Shown here piece by piece: positions 17,205-28,955 of a stretch of DNA of 64,000 bases. The position numbers were made by a program, and so were the translations under genes. The first letter of the stretch is position 1; each line of letters begins with the position of its first letter. This DNA comes from Nostocoides sp. HKS02. GTDB lineage: Bacteria > Actinomycetota > Actinomycetes > Actinomycetales > Dermatophilaceae. The DNA lies in contig NZ_CP046121.1 of the NCBI RefSeq assembly GCF_009707485.1, positions 3,286,001 through 3,350,000 of the forward strand, given 5' to 3'. Below the pieces are notes generated by a model. It worked only from the letters and a program-made list of their open reading frames with translations. It did not search any database and was not told the origin of the DNA.

Positions 17205-18299
17205 ATGACGCTTCGTGTCGGAGTGGTGGGGGCCGGCTACTGGGGTCCCAACCTCGTGCGGAGCTTCCGCGCCAGCGAGGACTGGGACCTAGTGGCCGTG
17301 TGCGACCTGGATCAGGACCGGGCCCGGCGGGTCATCGGGGACCGCAGCACCGTCGAGGTCGAGACGTCCCTGGACGTGCTCCTCGCACGCACCGACATCG
17401 ACGCCGTGGCCGTGGCGACCCCGGCTGCCAGCCACTGCTCCATCGCCCTGGCAGCGCTCGCGTCCGGCAAGCACGTCCTCGTGGAGAAGCCGCTCGCATC
17501 GACGCGTGCCGACGCCGAGCGGATGGTGGCGACCGCCGAGGAGCTGGGCCTGGTCCTCATGTGCGACCACACGTACTGCTACACGCCCGCGGTCCAGCAC
17601 CTGCGCGCGCTCGCGCACAGCGGCGAGCTCGGCGACATCCTGTTCGTCGACTCGGTGCGCATCAACCTCGGTCTGGTCCGGGCGGACGTCGACGTCTTCT
17701 GGGACCTCGCTCCCCACGACCTGTCGATCCTCGACTTCATCCTCCCGCAGGGGCTCTCGCCGCTCGAGGTGTCGGCACACGGTGCCGACCCGATCGGCGC
17801 AGGTCGCTCGTGCCTCGGGTACCTGACGATGCCCCTGCCGGGCCACGGGATGGCAAGCGTCCACGTGAACTGGCTGAGCCCGACGAAGATCCGCCACACG
17901 GTCATCGGTGGCAGCCGCAAGACCGTCGTCTGGGACGACCTGAACCCCCAGCAGCGGCTCTCGGTGTACGACCGCGGCGTCGACCTCGACCTCACCGCCG
18001 AGACCGCCGACGCGGCGGAGCGGCGCGCCGTCAACGTGAACTACCGGCTCGGCGACATGCACGCGCCGGCGCTGCCGGAGCGAGAGGCCTTGGGCGCCAT
18101 GGTGGCCGAGTTCGCGGGTGCCATCACCGAGGGCCGGACCCCGCTGACGGACGGAAATGCGGGGCTGCGGGTCCTCGCCGTGCTCGAGGCCGCGTCCGAG
18201 AGCCAGCGCCGCGCGGGAGCGATGGCCCCGGTGGGTATGCCGATGGGCCGGGTTCTGGCTGCGACGTCGGCCGGCGTCGGTTGGGGAGGCGCGTGGTGA
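17205..18299 (+). CDS. Gfo/Idh/MocA-family oxidoreductase
   Basis: A 364-residue NAD(P)-dependent oxidoreductase. The N-terminal Rossmann fold begins VGVVGAGYWGPNLVRSF (residues 5-21); the conserved EKPLA motif is near residue 97. The family oxidises or reduces sugar nucleotides. In this setting (an acetyltransferase and two DegT aminotransferases in the same island) a WbpB/WlbA-like C3 dehydrogenase of a UDP-sugar acid is one reading, but that is inference. The stop overlaps the next start (GTGA, 18296-18299). Confidence 0.87.
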   Translation: MTLRVGVVGAGYWGPNLVRSFRASEDWDLVAVCDLDQDRARRVIGDRSTVEVETSLDVLLARTDIDAVAVATPAASHCSIALAALASGKHVLVEKPLASTRADAERMVATAEELGLVLMCDHTYCYTPAVQHLRALAHSGELGDILFVDSVRINLGLVRADVDVFWDLAPHDLSILDFILPQGLSPLEVSAHGADPIGAGRSCLGYLTMPLPGHGMASVHVNWLSPTKIRHTVIGGSRKTVVWDDLNPQQRLSVYDRGVDLDLTAETADAAERRAVNVNYRLGDMHAPALPEREALGAMVAEFAGAITEGRTPLTDGNAGLRVLAVLEAASESQRRAGAMAPVGMPMGRVLAATSAGVGWGGAW

Positions 18300-19291
18300 C
18301 CGCCCTGCAGGGCGCAAGGGTGCTGGTCACCGGTGGCGCGGGAACGATCGGCTCGACCATCGTCGACGAGCTGCTCCGGGCTGGGGTCGCGCACGTCGAC
18401 GTCCTCGACAACCTCGTCCGAGGACGGGTCGAGAACCTCGGCTGGGCGCTGGCGTCGGGGCGCGTCAGCCTCGTCAAGGGCGACCTGCGCGACCGCGACC
18501 TCGTCCACGACGTGACGTGCGGGAAGGACCTTGTCTTCCACCAGGCCGCGATCCGGATCACGCAGTGTGCCGAGCAGCCGCGGTTGGCCCTCGAGGTGCT
18601 CGTCGACGGCACGTTCACGGTACTGGAGGCGGCGAGCGAGCACCGTGTCGACAAGCTGGTCTTCGCGTCGTCGGCCTCGGTCTACGGCCTGGCCGAGGAG
18701 TTCCCGACGGGCGAGCGGCACCACCACCACAACAACGACACCTTCTACGGCGCCGCCAAGTCCTTCAACGAGGGGATGGCGCGCAGCTTCCGGGCGATGA
18801 CCGGACTGGACTACGTGGGCCTGCGGTACTTCAACGTCTACGGGCCGCGCATGGACGTGCACGGCCTCTACACCGAGGTCCTGGTGCGCTGGATGGAGCG
18901 GGTCGCCGACGGTGAGCCGCCGCTCATCTTCGGCGACGGGCTGCAGACGATGGACTTCGTCTTCACCCGGGACATCGCCCGCGCCAACCTGCTCGCGGCC
19001 ACGAGCGGGGTCCGCGAAGGGATCTACAACATCGCCAGCGGCACCGAGACCAGCCTGCTCGGCCTGGCTGAGGCACTGCTGCGGGCGATGGACTCCGACC
19101 TGTCGGTCGAGCACGGTCCCGATCGGGCCGTCAACGGCGTCACCCGTCGACTCGCGGACACCCGAGCTGCTTTCGCCGACCTGGGCTTCTGCGCGGAAGT
19201 CGGCCTCGAGCAAGGACTTCGTGAGCTGGTCACGTGGTGGCAGCCGCAACGAGAAGCCGTCGCCGCCGGCAGGGGAGAACGCGTGTCATGA
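18296..19291 (+). CDS. NAD-dependent epimerase/dehydratase (UDP-glucose 4-epimerase-like)
   Basis: An extended short-chain dehydrogenase of about 331 residues. It has the glycine-rich nucleotide site VLVTGGAGTIGSTIVDELL (residues 9-27), the catalytic Ser in FASSASVYG, the Tyr-x3-Lys in FYGAAKSFNEG, and RYFNVYGPRMDVHGLY. It acts on a nucleotide sugar. GTG 18296 (or 18293) follows GGGGAGG at 18283-18289 and overlaps the preceding stop; its own stop overlaps the next gene as ATGA, so the three genes are probably co-translated. A run of four His in GERHHHHNND is odd but in frame. Confidence 0.88.
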   Translation: MTALQGARVLVTGGAGTIGSTIVDELLRAGVAHVDVLDNLVRGRVENLGWALASGRVSLVKGDLRDRDLVHDVTCGKDLVFHQAAIRITQCAEQPRLALEVLVDGTFTVLEAASEHRVDKLVFASSASVYGLAEEFPTGERHHHHNNDTFYGAAKSFNEGMARSFRAMTGLDYVGLRYFNVYGPRMDVHGLYTEVLVRWMERVADGEPPLIFGDGLQTMDFVFTRDIARANLLAATSGVREGIYNIASGTETSLLGLAEALLRAMDSDLSVEHGPDRAVNGVTRRLADTRAAFADLGFCAEVGLEQGLRELVTWWQPQREAVAAGRGERVS

Positions 19292-22200
19292 GTGGACCTC
19301 GCTTCAAGCGCTTCCGGGTCGGCCGTGCTCTCGCGGCGACCTTGGCGGCTGCCGCCCTGGCGTTCGCGCCGCTGCAGGTCCTCCTCGCCGACACGGCGGC
19401 TGCCGCGGGGCCATGCGGGCCCCCGGTGGTCAACGTGATCGCGTGCGAGAACACCCTGCAGGGCGATCCCGCCAGCGACTGGCAGATCACCGGTTCGGGA
19501 TCGACGACGATCCAGGGCTTCGCGACGTCGATGAGCGTGAACCCGGGCGACACGGTCCAGTTCAAGATCAAGACGCCCTCGACGGGCTACCACTTCGACA
19601 TCCTGCGGCTCGGGTACTACCAGGGCAACGGCGCCCGGAAGGTGGCGTCTGGCCTGCACCCCACCGCGGTGCTGCCCCAGACCCAGCCCAACTGCCTCAA
19701 CGACACCAACCCCACCGGGCTGATCGACTGTGGCAACTGGGGCGTCTCCGCCTCCTGGACCGTGCCGACGACGGCGGTGTCCGGGGTCTACATCGCCCAC
19801 CTCGTCCGTGATGACACCGCCGGTGCCAGCCAGATCGTGTTCATCGTTCGCAACGACGCGAGCCACTCGGACGTGCTGTTCCAGACCGACGACGAGACGT
19901 GGCAGGCCTACAACACCTACGGCGGCAACAGCCTCTACTCCTGCACGATCAACTGCCCGGCGGGGGAGTCCGCAGGCCTACAAGGGTGCGGCGAAGGTCT
20001 CGTACAACCGACCGTTCCACAGCGCCGACGACGACTCGGGCCGCAGCTGGTTGATGTATGCCGAGTACCCGATGATCCGGTTCATGGAGGCGAACGGCTA
20101 CGACGTCTCCTACACGACGGGCATGGATGTCGGCACGGCATCCGGCGGAGCCCTGCTGACCAACCACAAGATGTTCATGACCGCCGGCCACGACGAGTAC
20201 TGGTCGGGCCCGCAACGCACCAACGTCGAGGCAGCGCGAGACGCCGGGGTGAACCTCGCCTTCTTCACGGGTAACGAGGTGTTCTGGAAGACGCGCACCG
20301 AGCCGAGCATCGACAGCTCGGCCACTGCCAACCGCACCCTGGTCTGCTACAAGGAGACGCACTACGACGGCGTGGTCGACCCCAAGGACCCGCCGACCTG
20401 GACCGGCACCTTCCAGGACCCGCGGTTCAGCCCGCCCGGTGATGGCGGCCGGCCACAGAACGCTCTCACGGGGCAGCTGTTCGTCGTCAACTCCGGCACC
20501 ACAGACATCAAGGTGCCTGCGCAGTACTCGAAGCTGCGGTTCTGGCGCAACACGGCCGTGGCCAACCTGTCCGGGTCACAGTCGGTCACGTTGGGCCCGG
20601 GCGTCGGGACGCTCGGGTACGAGTGGGACACCGAGCCCGACAACGGGTCGCGCCCGGCTGGGCTGTTCGACCTGTCGTCCACCACCTCGACCTCCGCAGA
20701 GGTGTTCACCGACTACGGCAGCAACACCAAGACCGGAGGGACGGCCACCCACCACCTGTCGCTCTATCGCGCGCCGAGCGGGGCGTTGGTGTTCGGCGCC
20801 GGGACTGTCCAGTGGTCCTGGGGGCTCGACAGTGCCGGGGGTACGCCGGACCCGACCATGCAACAGGCCACCGTGAACCTGTTCGCGGACATGGCTGCCC
20901 AGCCGTATGCGCCGATCGCCGGGGTCACCCGGGCCACGGCCACGACCGATACGAGCGGGCCGACCTCGACAATCACCTCGCCGGCTGCTGGGGCGAACCT
21001 CGGTGACGGCACGAGGATCACCATCAGCGGCACGGCCGCAGACACCGGCGGCGGCGTCGTGGCCGGGGTCGAGGTGTCCACCGACGGCGGGACCAGCTGG
21101 CATCCCGCCACCGGCACCACGAGCTGGACCTACAGCTGGGTGGCGCACGGCAACCCGACGACCACGATCAAGACGCGCGCGGTGGACGACTCGGGCAACC
21201 TCGAGACTCCTGGCGGCGGCGTGGTGGTCAACGTGGGCTGCACCTGCTCGATCTGGGGGACGGGGACCACGCCGACCAAGACCGACTCCGGCACAGCCAC
21301 TGCGGTCGAGGTCGGCGTCAAGTTCAAGTCCGATGTCTCGGGCAAGGTCACCGGGATCCGGTTCTACAAGGCGAGCACGAACACCGGCACCCACGTCGGG
21401 AACCTGTGGACGGCTACGGGCACGAAGCTGGCTTCCGTGACGTTCACGGGCGAGTCCTCGTCAGGGTGGCAGCAGGCCACGTTCGGGACCCCGGTGGCGA
21501 TCAACGCCGGCACGACGTACGTCGCCTCCTACTTCGCCCCGGTCGGGCACACGGCCCAGGACGACTCGTACTTCTATCCCAACCCGTCCCCGACGCCGGA
21601 CACCTACAGCACCGTCGACAGCCCTCCGCTGCACGCGCTCCGCAACGCGGGCGGCACGGTGAACGGCGTCTTCCAGAACAGCAGCACCAGCACGTTCCCC
21701 GCAGGGAGCACGACCGCACGCAACTACTGGGTCGACGTCATGTTCACGCTGAACACCGGCCCGGCGACGGTCCCCGGGGCGGCGACCGGGGTCACCGCGA
21801 CTCCGGGTCACTCGTCTGCGGTCGTCACCTGGACTGCCCCCTCGGACGGCGGCAGTGTCATCACGGGCTACACGGTCACGCCGTACCTCGGCGGGGTCGC
21901 CCAGACTCCGACGACAGTCACGGGGAGCCCGCCGGCGAGCTCGGCGACGGTGGCCGGACTGACCAACGGCACGGCATACACCTTCACGGTGTCCACGACC
22001 AACGCGGTCGGAACGGGCGCCGCCTCACCGGCGTCGAATGCGGTGACGCCCTCGTCGACAAGCTGCAGTGCCTGCTCGATCTGGCCGGCCTCGGCGACGC
22101 CGGCGACCCCTGACGAGGCCGACACCCAGTCGATCGAGGTGGGAGTGAAGTTCAAGTCGGACCTCAACGGACTGATCACGGGGATGAGGTTCTACAAGAG

Positions 22201-25200
22201 CGTCGCCAACACGGGAACGCACATCGGCAACCTCTGGGCGGCCGACGGGACCAAGCTCGCGACTGGGACGTTCAGCAACGAGACCGCGTCGGGCTGGCAG
22301 AAGCTGACCTTCGCGACCCCGGCTGCGGTCACGGCCGGCGCCGTGTACGTCGTGTCCTACTTCGCGCCGGCCGGTCACTATGCCGGGGACAGCGGCTACT
22401 TCGCGTCCGCCGGCGTGGACAACCCGCCGCTGCACGCCCTGCAGAACGGGATCAGCGGTGGCAACGCCGTCTACACCTACAGCGGCACCAGCGTCTTCCC
22501 GGTCAACACCTACAACTCCGAGAACTACTGGGTCGACGTCGCCTTCGCCACGGCCCCGGCGACCACACCGGACGTGCCGACAGGCGTCATCGGGTCCCCC
22601 GGGGACCGGTCGGCCACGATCGACTGGACCGCGCCGGCTGATGGCGGCAGCCCGCTGACCAGCTACACGGTGACGCCGTATGTCGGGACCACCGCCCAGC
22701 CGTCGACCACGGTGAGCGGCAGTCCGCCGCCGAGCATCGGCACGGTGACAGGTCTCACGAACGGCACGACGTACACCTTCACGGTCACCGCGAACAACGC
22801 CGTCGGCAGCAGCCCCGCCTCGGCCGCGACCACAGTGACTCCGGCAGTGCCGACTGCTCCGGCGGCGCCGGCCAGCGTCACCGCGAGTGCTGCGAGCGGG
22901 TCTGCCCTGGTCAGCTGGAGCGCACCGTCCAGCGGCGGTAGCACGATCGCGACGTACACGGTGACGCCGTACATCGGGTCGATCGCGCAGGCCCCCAGGA
23001 CCCTGAGCGGCAGCCCGCCCGCGACGAGCATGACCGTGACCGGCCTGACCAACGGCACGGCGTACACGTTCACCGTGTCGGCCACCAACTCGGTCGGCAC
23101 CGGGCCGGCGTCCGCGGCCTCCAACCCTGTCGTGCCGGCCACGACCAGCTGTGCCGTGACCTGCACGATCTGGTCGGCGACCGCGACGCCAGCCTCTCCC
23201 GACGAGGGAGACACCCAGTCGACCGAGCTGGGCGTGAAGTTCAAGGCTGACGTCAACGGGTCGATCACCGGCATGCGCTTCTACAAGAGCGTTGCCAACA
23301 CCGGCACGCACGTCGGCAACCTGTGGACGTCGACGGGGACCAAGCTGGCGACCGGGACCTTTAGCGGCGAGACGGCCACAGGGTGGCAGACGCTCACGTT
23401 CGCGAGCCCGGTCGCGGTCACCGCAGGCACCATCTACGTCGCGTCCTACTTCGCGCCGGTCGGGCACTATGCCGGTGACGGTGGCTACTTCGCGACCTCC
23501 GGGGTGGACAACGGGCCGTTGCACGCCCTCAAGGACGGCGTCAGCGGTGGCAACGGCGTCTACCGGTACGGCAGCACCAGTGGCTTCCCGACGAGCACCT
23601 TCAACTCCGAGAACTACTGGGTCGACATCGCGTTCGTCAACGGTCCGACCGCCCCGGCCGCTCCGAGCAACGTCTCGGCGACCGCGGGCAGCGGCTCCGC
23701 CGCGGTGAGCTGGACCGCGCCCTTCAACGGTGGGAGCGCGATCACGAGCTACACCGTCACCCCGCATGCCGGGTCGACGGCTCTGTCGCCGACGACGGTC
23801 AGTGGTAGCCCGCCGGCGACCAGCGCAGCGGTGACCGGGCTGACCAACGGCACGGCCTACACCTTCACGGTGTCGGCGACCAACGCCGTCGGCGCCGGGC
23901 CCGACTCGCCGGCCTCCACCGCCGTCACCCCGTTCTCCGTGTCGCCGCCTGGTGCCCCCACGGCCGTCACGGCCACGGCCGCGAACGCGTCCGCGGTGGT
24001 GAGCTGGACCGCGCCCGGCAACGGCGGCAACGGGATCACGAGCTACACCGTCACGCCCTACGTCGGGACCACGGCACAGGCCCCGACCACGATCTCCGGC
24101 AGCCCGCCCGCGACCACGGCGACGGTCACCGGGCTGACGAACGGCACGGCCTACACGTTCACGGTGTCGGCGACCAACTCCGTCGGCACGGGGTCGGACT
24201 CTGCCCCGTCGGCCGCGGTGACGCCGACCACCACCCCGGGTGCGCCCACCACGGTGACGGCGACGGCCGGCGCCGGCTCGGCGGTCGTCAGCTGGACCGC
24301 GCCCTCGACCGGGGGTAGCCCGATCAGCAGCTACACGGTGACCCCCTACATCGGCGCGACGGCCCAGACCCCGTCGATCGTCAGCGGCAGCCCGCCGGCG
24401 ACGAGTGTGACGCTCACCGGGCTGACCAACGGCACGGCCTACACGTTCACGGTGTCGGCGACCAACGCCGTCGGCACGGGGCCGGACTCTGCCCCCTCGG
24501 CGGCGGTCACCCCGGTCGGCAAGCCCGCCGCACCGACTGCGGTCACGGCCACTGCCGGCGATGCGTCAGCGACCGTGAGCTGGACTGCGCCCGCCAACGG
24601 TGGCAGCCCGATCACGAGCTACACGATCACGCCCTACATCGGATCCAGCGCGCAGGCGTCGACGACCATCAGCGGAAACCCGCCCGCAACGAGCGTCGCG
24701 GTGAGCGGTCTGGCCAACGGCACGTCGTACACGTTCACCGTGTCGGCGACCAACACGGCCGGCACCGGGCCGGAGTCCGTGGCGTCGAACCAGGTGACCC
24801 CGGTGGCGGTGGCCGCGCCGGCCGCCCCGACCGGAGTGAGCGCGACAGCGGGCAGTGGGTCTGCGGTGGTGAGCTGGACTGCGCCGTCCGACGGTGGCAG
24901 TGGTATCACGCTCTACACGGTGACCCCGTACGTCGGGTCCGTCGCGCAGGCACCAGCCACCGTGAACGGCAGCCCGCCGGCGACCAGCGTCGCGGTGACC
25001 GGCCTCACGAACGGCACGGCATACACCTTCACGGTGTCGGCCACGAACGCGATCGGCACCAGCCCGGAGTCCGCGGCGTCCAACCAGGTCACGCCCGCCA
25101 CGGTTTCCGCCCCTGGCGCGCCGACGGCCGTGACCGCCACGGCGGGGAACGTCTCGGCGGTCGTGAGCTGGACTGCGCCCGCTGACGGTGGCAGCCCGAT

Positions 25201-28200
25201 CACCGGCTACACGATCACGCCCTACATCGGCTCCAGCGCGCAGGCGTCCACGACCATCAGCGGAAGCCCGCCGGCGACGAGTGCGGCGGTGACCGGCCTG
25301 ACCAACGGCACGACCTACACGTTCACGGTGTCGGCGACCAACGCGATCGGCACGGGGCCGAGCTCGGCCGCGTCACCCCCGGTCACGCCGGCGACCGTCC
25401 CGTCAGCTCCCACCGGTGTGGCTGCGACCGCCGGCAACGCGTCGGCCACCGTGAGCTGGACCGCGCCCTCCAGCGGGGGCAGCCCGATCACCAGCTACGT
25501 CGTCACGCCCTACATCGGCGGGACCGCCCAGGCGGGGACGATCATCAGTGGCAGCCCGCCCGCGACAGCCGCCACGATCTCCGGGCTGACCAACGGCACC
25601 GCCTACACCTTCACGGTGTCGGCGACCAACGCAGTGGGCACGGGACTGCCCTCGGCACAGTCCGCCTCGGTCACCCCGGCGACGCGACCGGCTAGCCCCA
25701 CCGCGGTGACGGCCACGGCCGGGAGCGGGTCCGCGGTGGTGAGCTGGACCGCGCCGTCCTCGGGTGGCAGCCCGATCACGCTCTACACGGTGACGCCGTA
25801 CATTGGCAACACCGCGCAGGCACCCGTCACGGTGAGCGGCAGCCCGCCGGCGACCAGCGTCGCGGTGACCGGCCTGACCAACGGCACGGCCTACACCTTC
25901 ACGGTGTCGGCGACCAACAGCGTGGGTACCGGGCCCGAGTCGGCGGCATCCAATGCCGTCACGCCCGCCACGGTCTCTGCCCCTGGCGCGCCCACCGGCG
26001 TGACCGCCACGGCCGGCAACGCGTCGGCGACGGTGACCTGGACCGCGCCCTCGAACGGTGGCAGCCCGATCACCGGTTACACGGTGACGCCGTATGCCGG
26101 GTCCACGGCCTTGGCGTCGACGACCGTGAGCGGCAGCCCACCTGCGACCACCGCGAACGTGACGGGGTTGACCAACGGCACGGCCTACACGTTCACGGTG
26201 GCGGCGACCAACGCGGTCGGGACGGGCAGTGACTCCGTCGCGTCGGCCGCGGTGACGCCGGCGACGACCCCGGCCGCACCGGGCAGTGTCTCGGCGACCG
26301 CAGGACCTTCGTCCGCGGCAGTGACCTGGACGGCGCCCACCGATGGTGGCAGCGCCATCACCAGCTACACCGTCACGCCGTTCATCGGTGCGACGGCGCA
26401 GCCGCCGACCACGGTCTCGGGCAGCCCGCCCGCCACCACGGCGACAGTCACTGGACTGACCAACGGCACGGCCTACACGTTCAAGGTGTCGGCGACCAAC
26501 GCCATCGGGGCCGGTCCCGCCTCGGCGGCGAGCGCCGCGGTGACGCCCAGCTCGGGCAGCTGCGCAGCCTGCACGATCTGGGCGCCCACGGCCACGCCCA
26601 CAACGCCCGACCAGCCGGACTCGTCAGCGGTCGAGCTCGGGGTGAAGTTCAGGGCCGACGTGGACGGCTCGATCACCGGGATCCGGTTCTACAAGGGCAG
26701 CGGCAACAGCGGCACTCACATCGGGACCCTGTGGGCGTCCGACGGGACGAAGCTGGCGTCGGCGACCTTCAGCGGGGAGACGGCGACCGGCTGGCAGCAG
26801 GTCACCTTCGCGACGCCGGTCGCGATCACCGCGGACACGGTCTACGTCGCGTCGTACTTCGCCCCGGTCGGGCACTACGCCGGAGACGGCGCGTACTTCG
26901 CCAGCGCGGGGGTCGACAACGGGACCCTCCATGCCCTCCAGGACGGCGTGAGTGGTGGCGACGGCGTCTACAAGTACGGCAGCACGAGCGCGTTCCCGAC
27001 TGACAGCTTCAACGCCACGAACTACTGGGTCGACGTTGTCTTCGCCTCTGGTCAGGCGAGCGCTCCAGGCGCGCCCAGTGGCGTCAGCGCGACCGCCGGA
27101 AACACGTCGGCGACGGTGACCTGGACGGCGCCGAGCAACGGCGGCAGCGTGATCACGAGCTACACCGTCACGCCGTATGCCGGGTCCACGTCCTTGGCGT
27201 CGACCACCGTGAGCGGCAACCCGCCTGCGACCACCGCGAACGTCACCGGGTTGACCAACGGCACGGCCTACACGTTCACGGTGTCGGCGACCAACGCGGT
27301 CGGGACGGGCGCCGACTCGGCTGCCTCGAACGTCGTCACGCCGTCTGCGCCGACGGCGCCAGCTGCTCCGACGAACGTCACTGCGACGGCTGGCAACGCC
27401 TCGGCGGTGGTCGGCTGGACCGCTCCGTCCAACGGTGGCAGCACCATCACGAGCTACACGGTCACCCCGTTCATCGGCGCCACCGCGCAGCCGGCGACGA
27501 CTGTGAGCGGCAGCCCACCAGCCACGAGCGTCACGGTCACCGGACTGACCAACGGCACGGCCTACACGTTCAAGGTCTCGGCGACCAACGCCATCGGCAC
27601 CGGTCCTGCCTCGGCGGCCTCCGCACCGGTGACCCCGGTGTCCAGCGGGTGTACCGCCTGCACGATCTGGGCGCCGACGGTGACCCCGACGACCGCGAGC
27701 CACGCGGACAGCTCGGCCGTCGAGCTGGGCGTGAAGTTCAAGGTGGACATGAACGGGTCGATCACCGGGATCCGGTTCTACAAGGGCTCAGGCAACACCG
27801 GCACCCACCTCGGGACCCTGTGGAGCGCCTCGGGGACCAAGCTGGCCTCGGCGACCTTCACCGGTGAGACCGCGACCGGGTGGCAACAGGTGACGTTCAC
27901 CAGCCCGGTGGCGGTCACGGCGGGCACGGTCTACGTCGCGTCGTACTTCGCCCCGGTCGGGCACTATGCCGGTGACGGTTCGTACTTCGCCACCTCCGGC
28001 GTCGACAACGGCCCGCTGCACGCGCTGCAGGACGGCGTCAGTGGTGGCGACGGCGTCTACCGGTATGGCAGCACCAGCGCGTTCCCCACCAACAGCTTCA
28101 ACTCCACGAACTACTGGGTCGACGTCGTCTTCGCCGGGTCTGCGACTGCTCCGGCCGCCCCGACCAGTGTTTCTGCCGCCGCAGGCAACGCGTCGGCAGT

Positions 28201-28936
28201 CGTGAGCTGGACCGCGCCACCCACTGGCGGAAGCGCGATCACCAGGTACACCGTCACGCCCTTCATCGGGTCGACCGCCCAGAGCGCGACGATCGTGAAC
28301 GGCAGCCCGCCGGCCACGAGCGTCACGGTCGCCGGACTGACCAACGGCACGGCATACACCTTCACCGTGTCGGCGACCAACGCCATCGGCACCGGGCCGG
28401 ACTCTGCGGCCTCGAACGCCGTGACACCCGCCCAGGTGAGCTGCACGGCCTGCACGATCTGGGCGCCGACGGTGACCCCGACGACCGCGAGCCACGCGGA
28501 CAGCTCAGCCGTCGAGCTGGGCGTGAAGTTCAAGGTGGACGTCAACGGGTCGATCACCGGGATCCGGTTCTACAAGGGCTCAGGCAACACCGGCACCCAC
28601 CTCGGGACCCTGTGGAGCGCCTCGGGGACCAAGCTGGCCTCGGCGACCTTCACCGGTGAGACCGCGACCGGGTGGCAACAGGTGACGTTCACCAGCCCGG
28701 TGGCGGTCACGGCGGGCACGGTCTACGTCGCGTCGTACTTCGCCCCGGTCGGGCACTATGCCGGTGACGGTTCGTACTTCGCCACCTCCGGCGTCGACAA
28801 CGGCCCGCTGCACGCGCTGCAGGACGGCGTCAGTGGTGGCGACGGCGTCTACCGGTACGGCAGCACCAGCGCGTTCCCCACCAACAGCTTCAACTCCACG
28901 AACTACTGGGTCGACGTCGTCTTCTCGACCGGATGA
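19288..28936 (+). CDS. Giant secreted protein: dimethylformamidase-like domain, 16 Fn3 and 6 DUF4082 modules (frame broken as sequenced)
   Basis: After correcting one base the gene encodes about 3,215 residues. A signal peptide (residues 1 to about 39) ends near DTAAAAGP. Next comes an N,N-dimethylformamidase beta-subunit-like domain (about 40-545; VSYNRPFHSADDDSG, GHDEYWSGPQRTNVEAARD), then an Ig-like linker and DUF4082 copy 1 (from base 21238). After that, fibronectin type III modules alternate with DUF4082 copies starting near 22063, 23146, 26560, 27646 and 28438. Ten Fn3 modules run uninterrupted from 23644 to 26550. The frame changes at the G run 19962-19966, which has five G where four give CPAGSPQAYKG. 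No LPXTG or membrane anchor is seen at the C-terminus. The start overlaps the epimerase stop (ATGA), so it belongs to the polysaccharide operon. It is probably a surface adhesin, scaffold or glycan-binding protein; no activity can be assigned. Confidence 0.85.
23644..26550 (+). repeat. Ten tandem Fn3-module repeats in the giant gene
   Basis: Ten modules of about 280-297 bp follow one another, each encoding a variant of APTAVTATAG, SAVVSWTAPS, GSPPATS, LTNGTAYTFTVSATNA and VTP. DNA-level similarity is strong, for example the recurring accaacggcacggcctacac. This makes the block prone to recombination and to assembly collapse, so the true copy number may differ. Confidence 0.9.
27646..28930 (+). 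repeat. Near-identical 792-bp duplication (DUF4082 copies 5 and 6)
   Basis: Bases about 27661-28133 and 28453-28925 are almost identical at an offset of 792 bp; the few differences seen include cggccg/cagccg, acatgaac/acgtcaac and tatggc/tacggc. The unit is one DUF4082 plus one Fn3 module (264 residues). The other DUF4082 copies are clearly more diverged, so this looks like a recent duplication or gene conversion. Confidence 0.88.
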
Positions 28937-28955
28937 CCGGACCCGGGGAGCGCAG

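Noticed and set aside
23644-26550. Regular repeats resembling an array at first sight
   Set aside because: The period is about 290 bp with diverged copies that translate into Fn3 modules; there are no short identical repeats with unique spacers, so it is not a CRISPR array.
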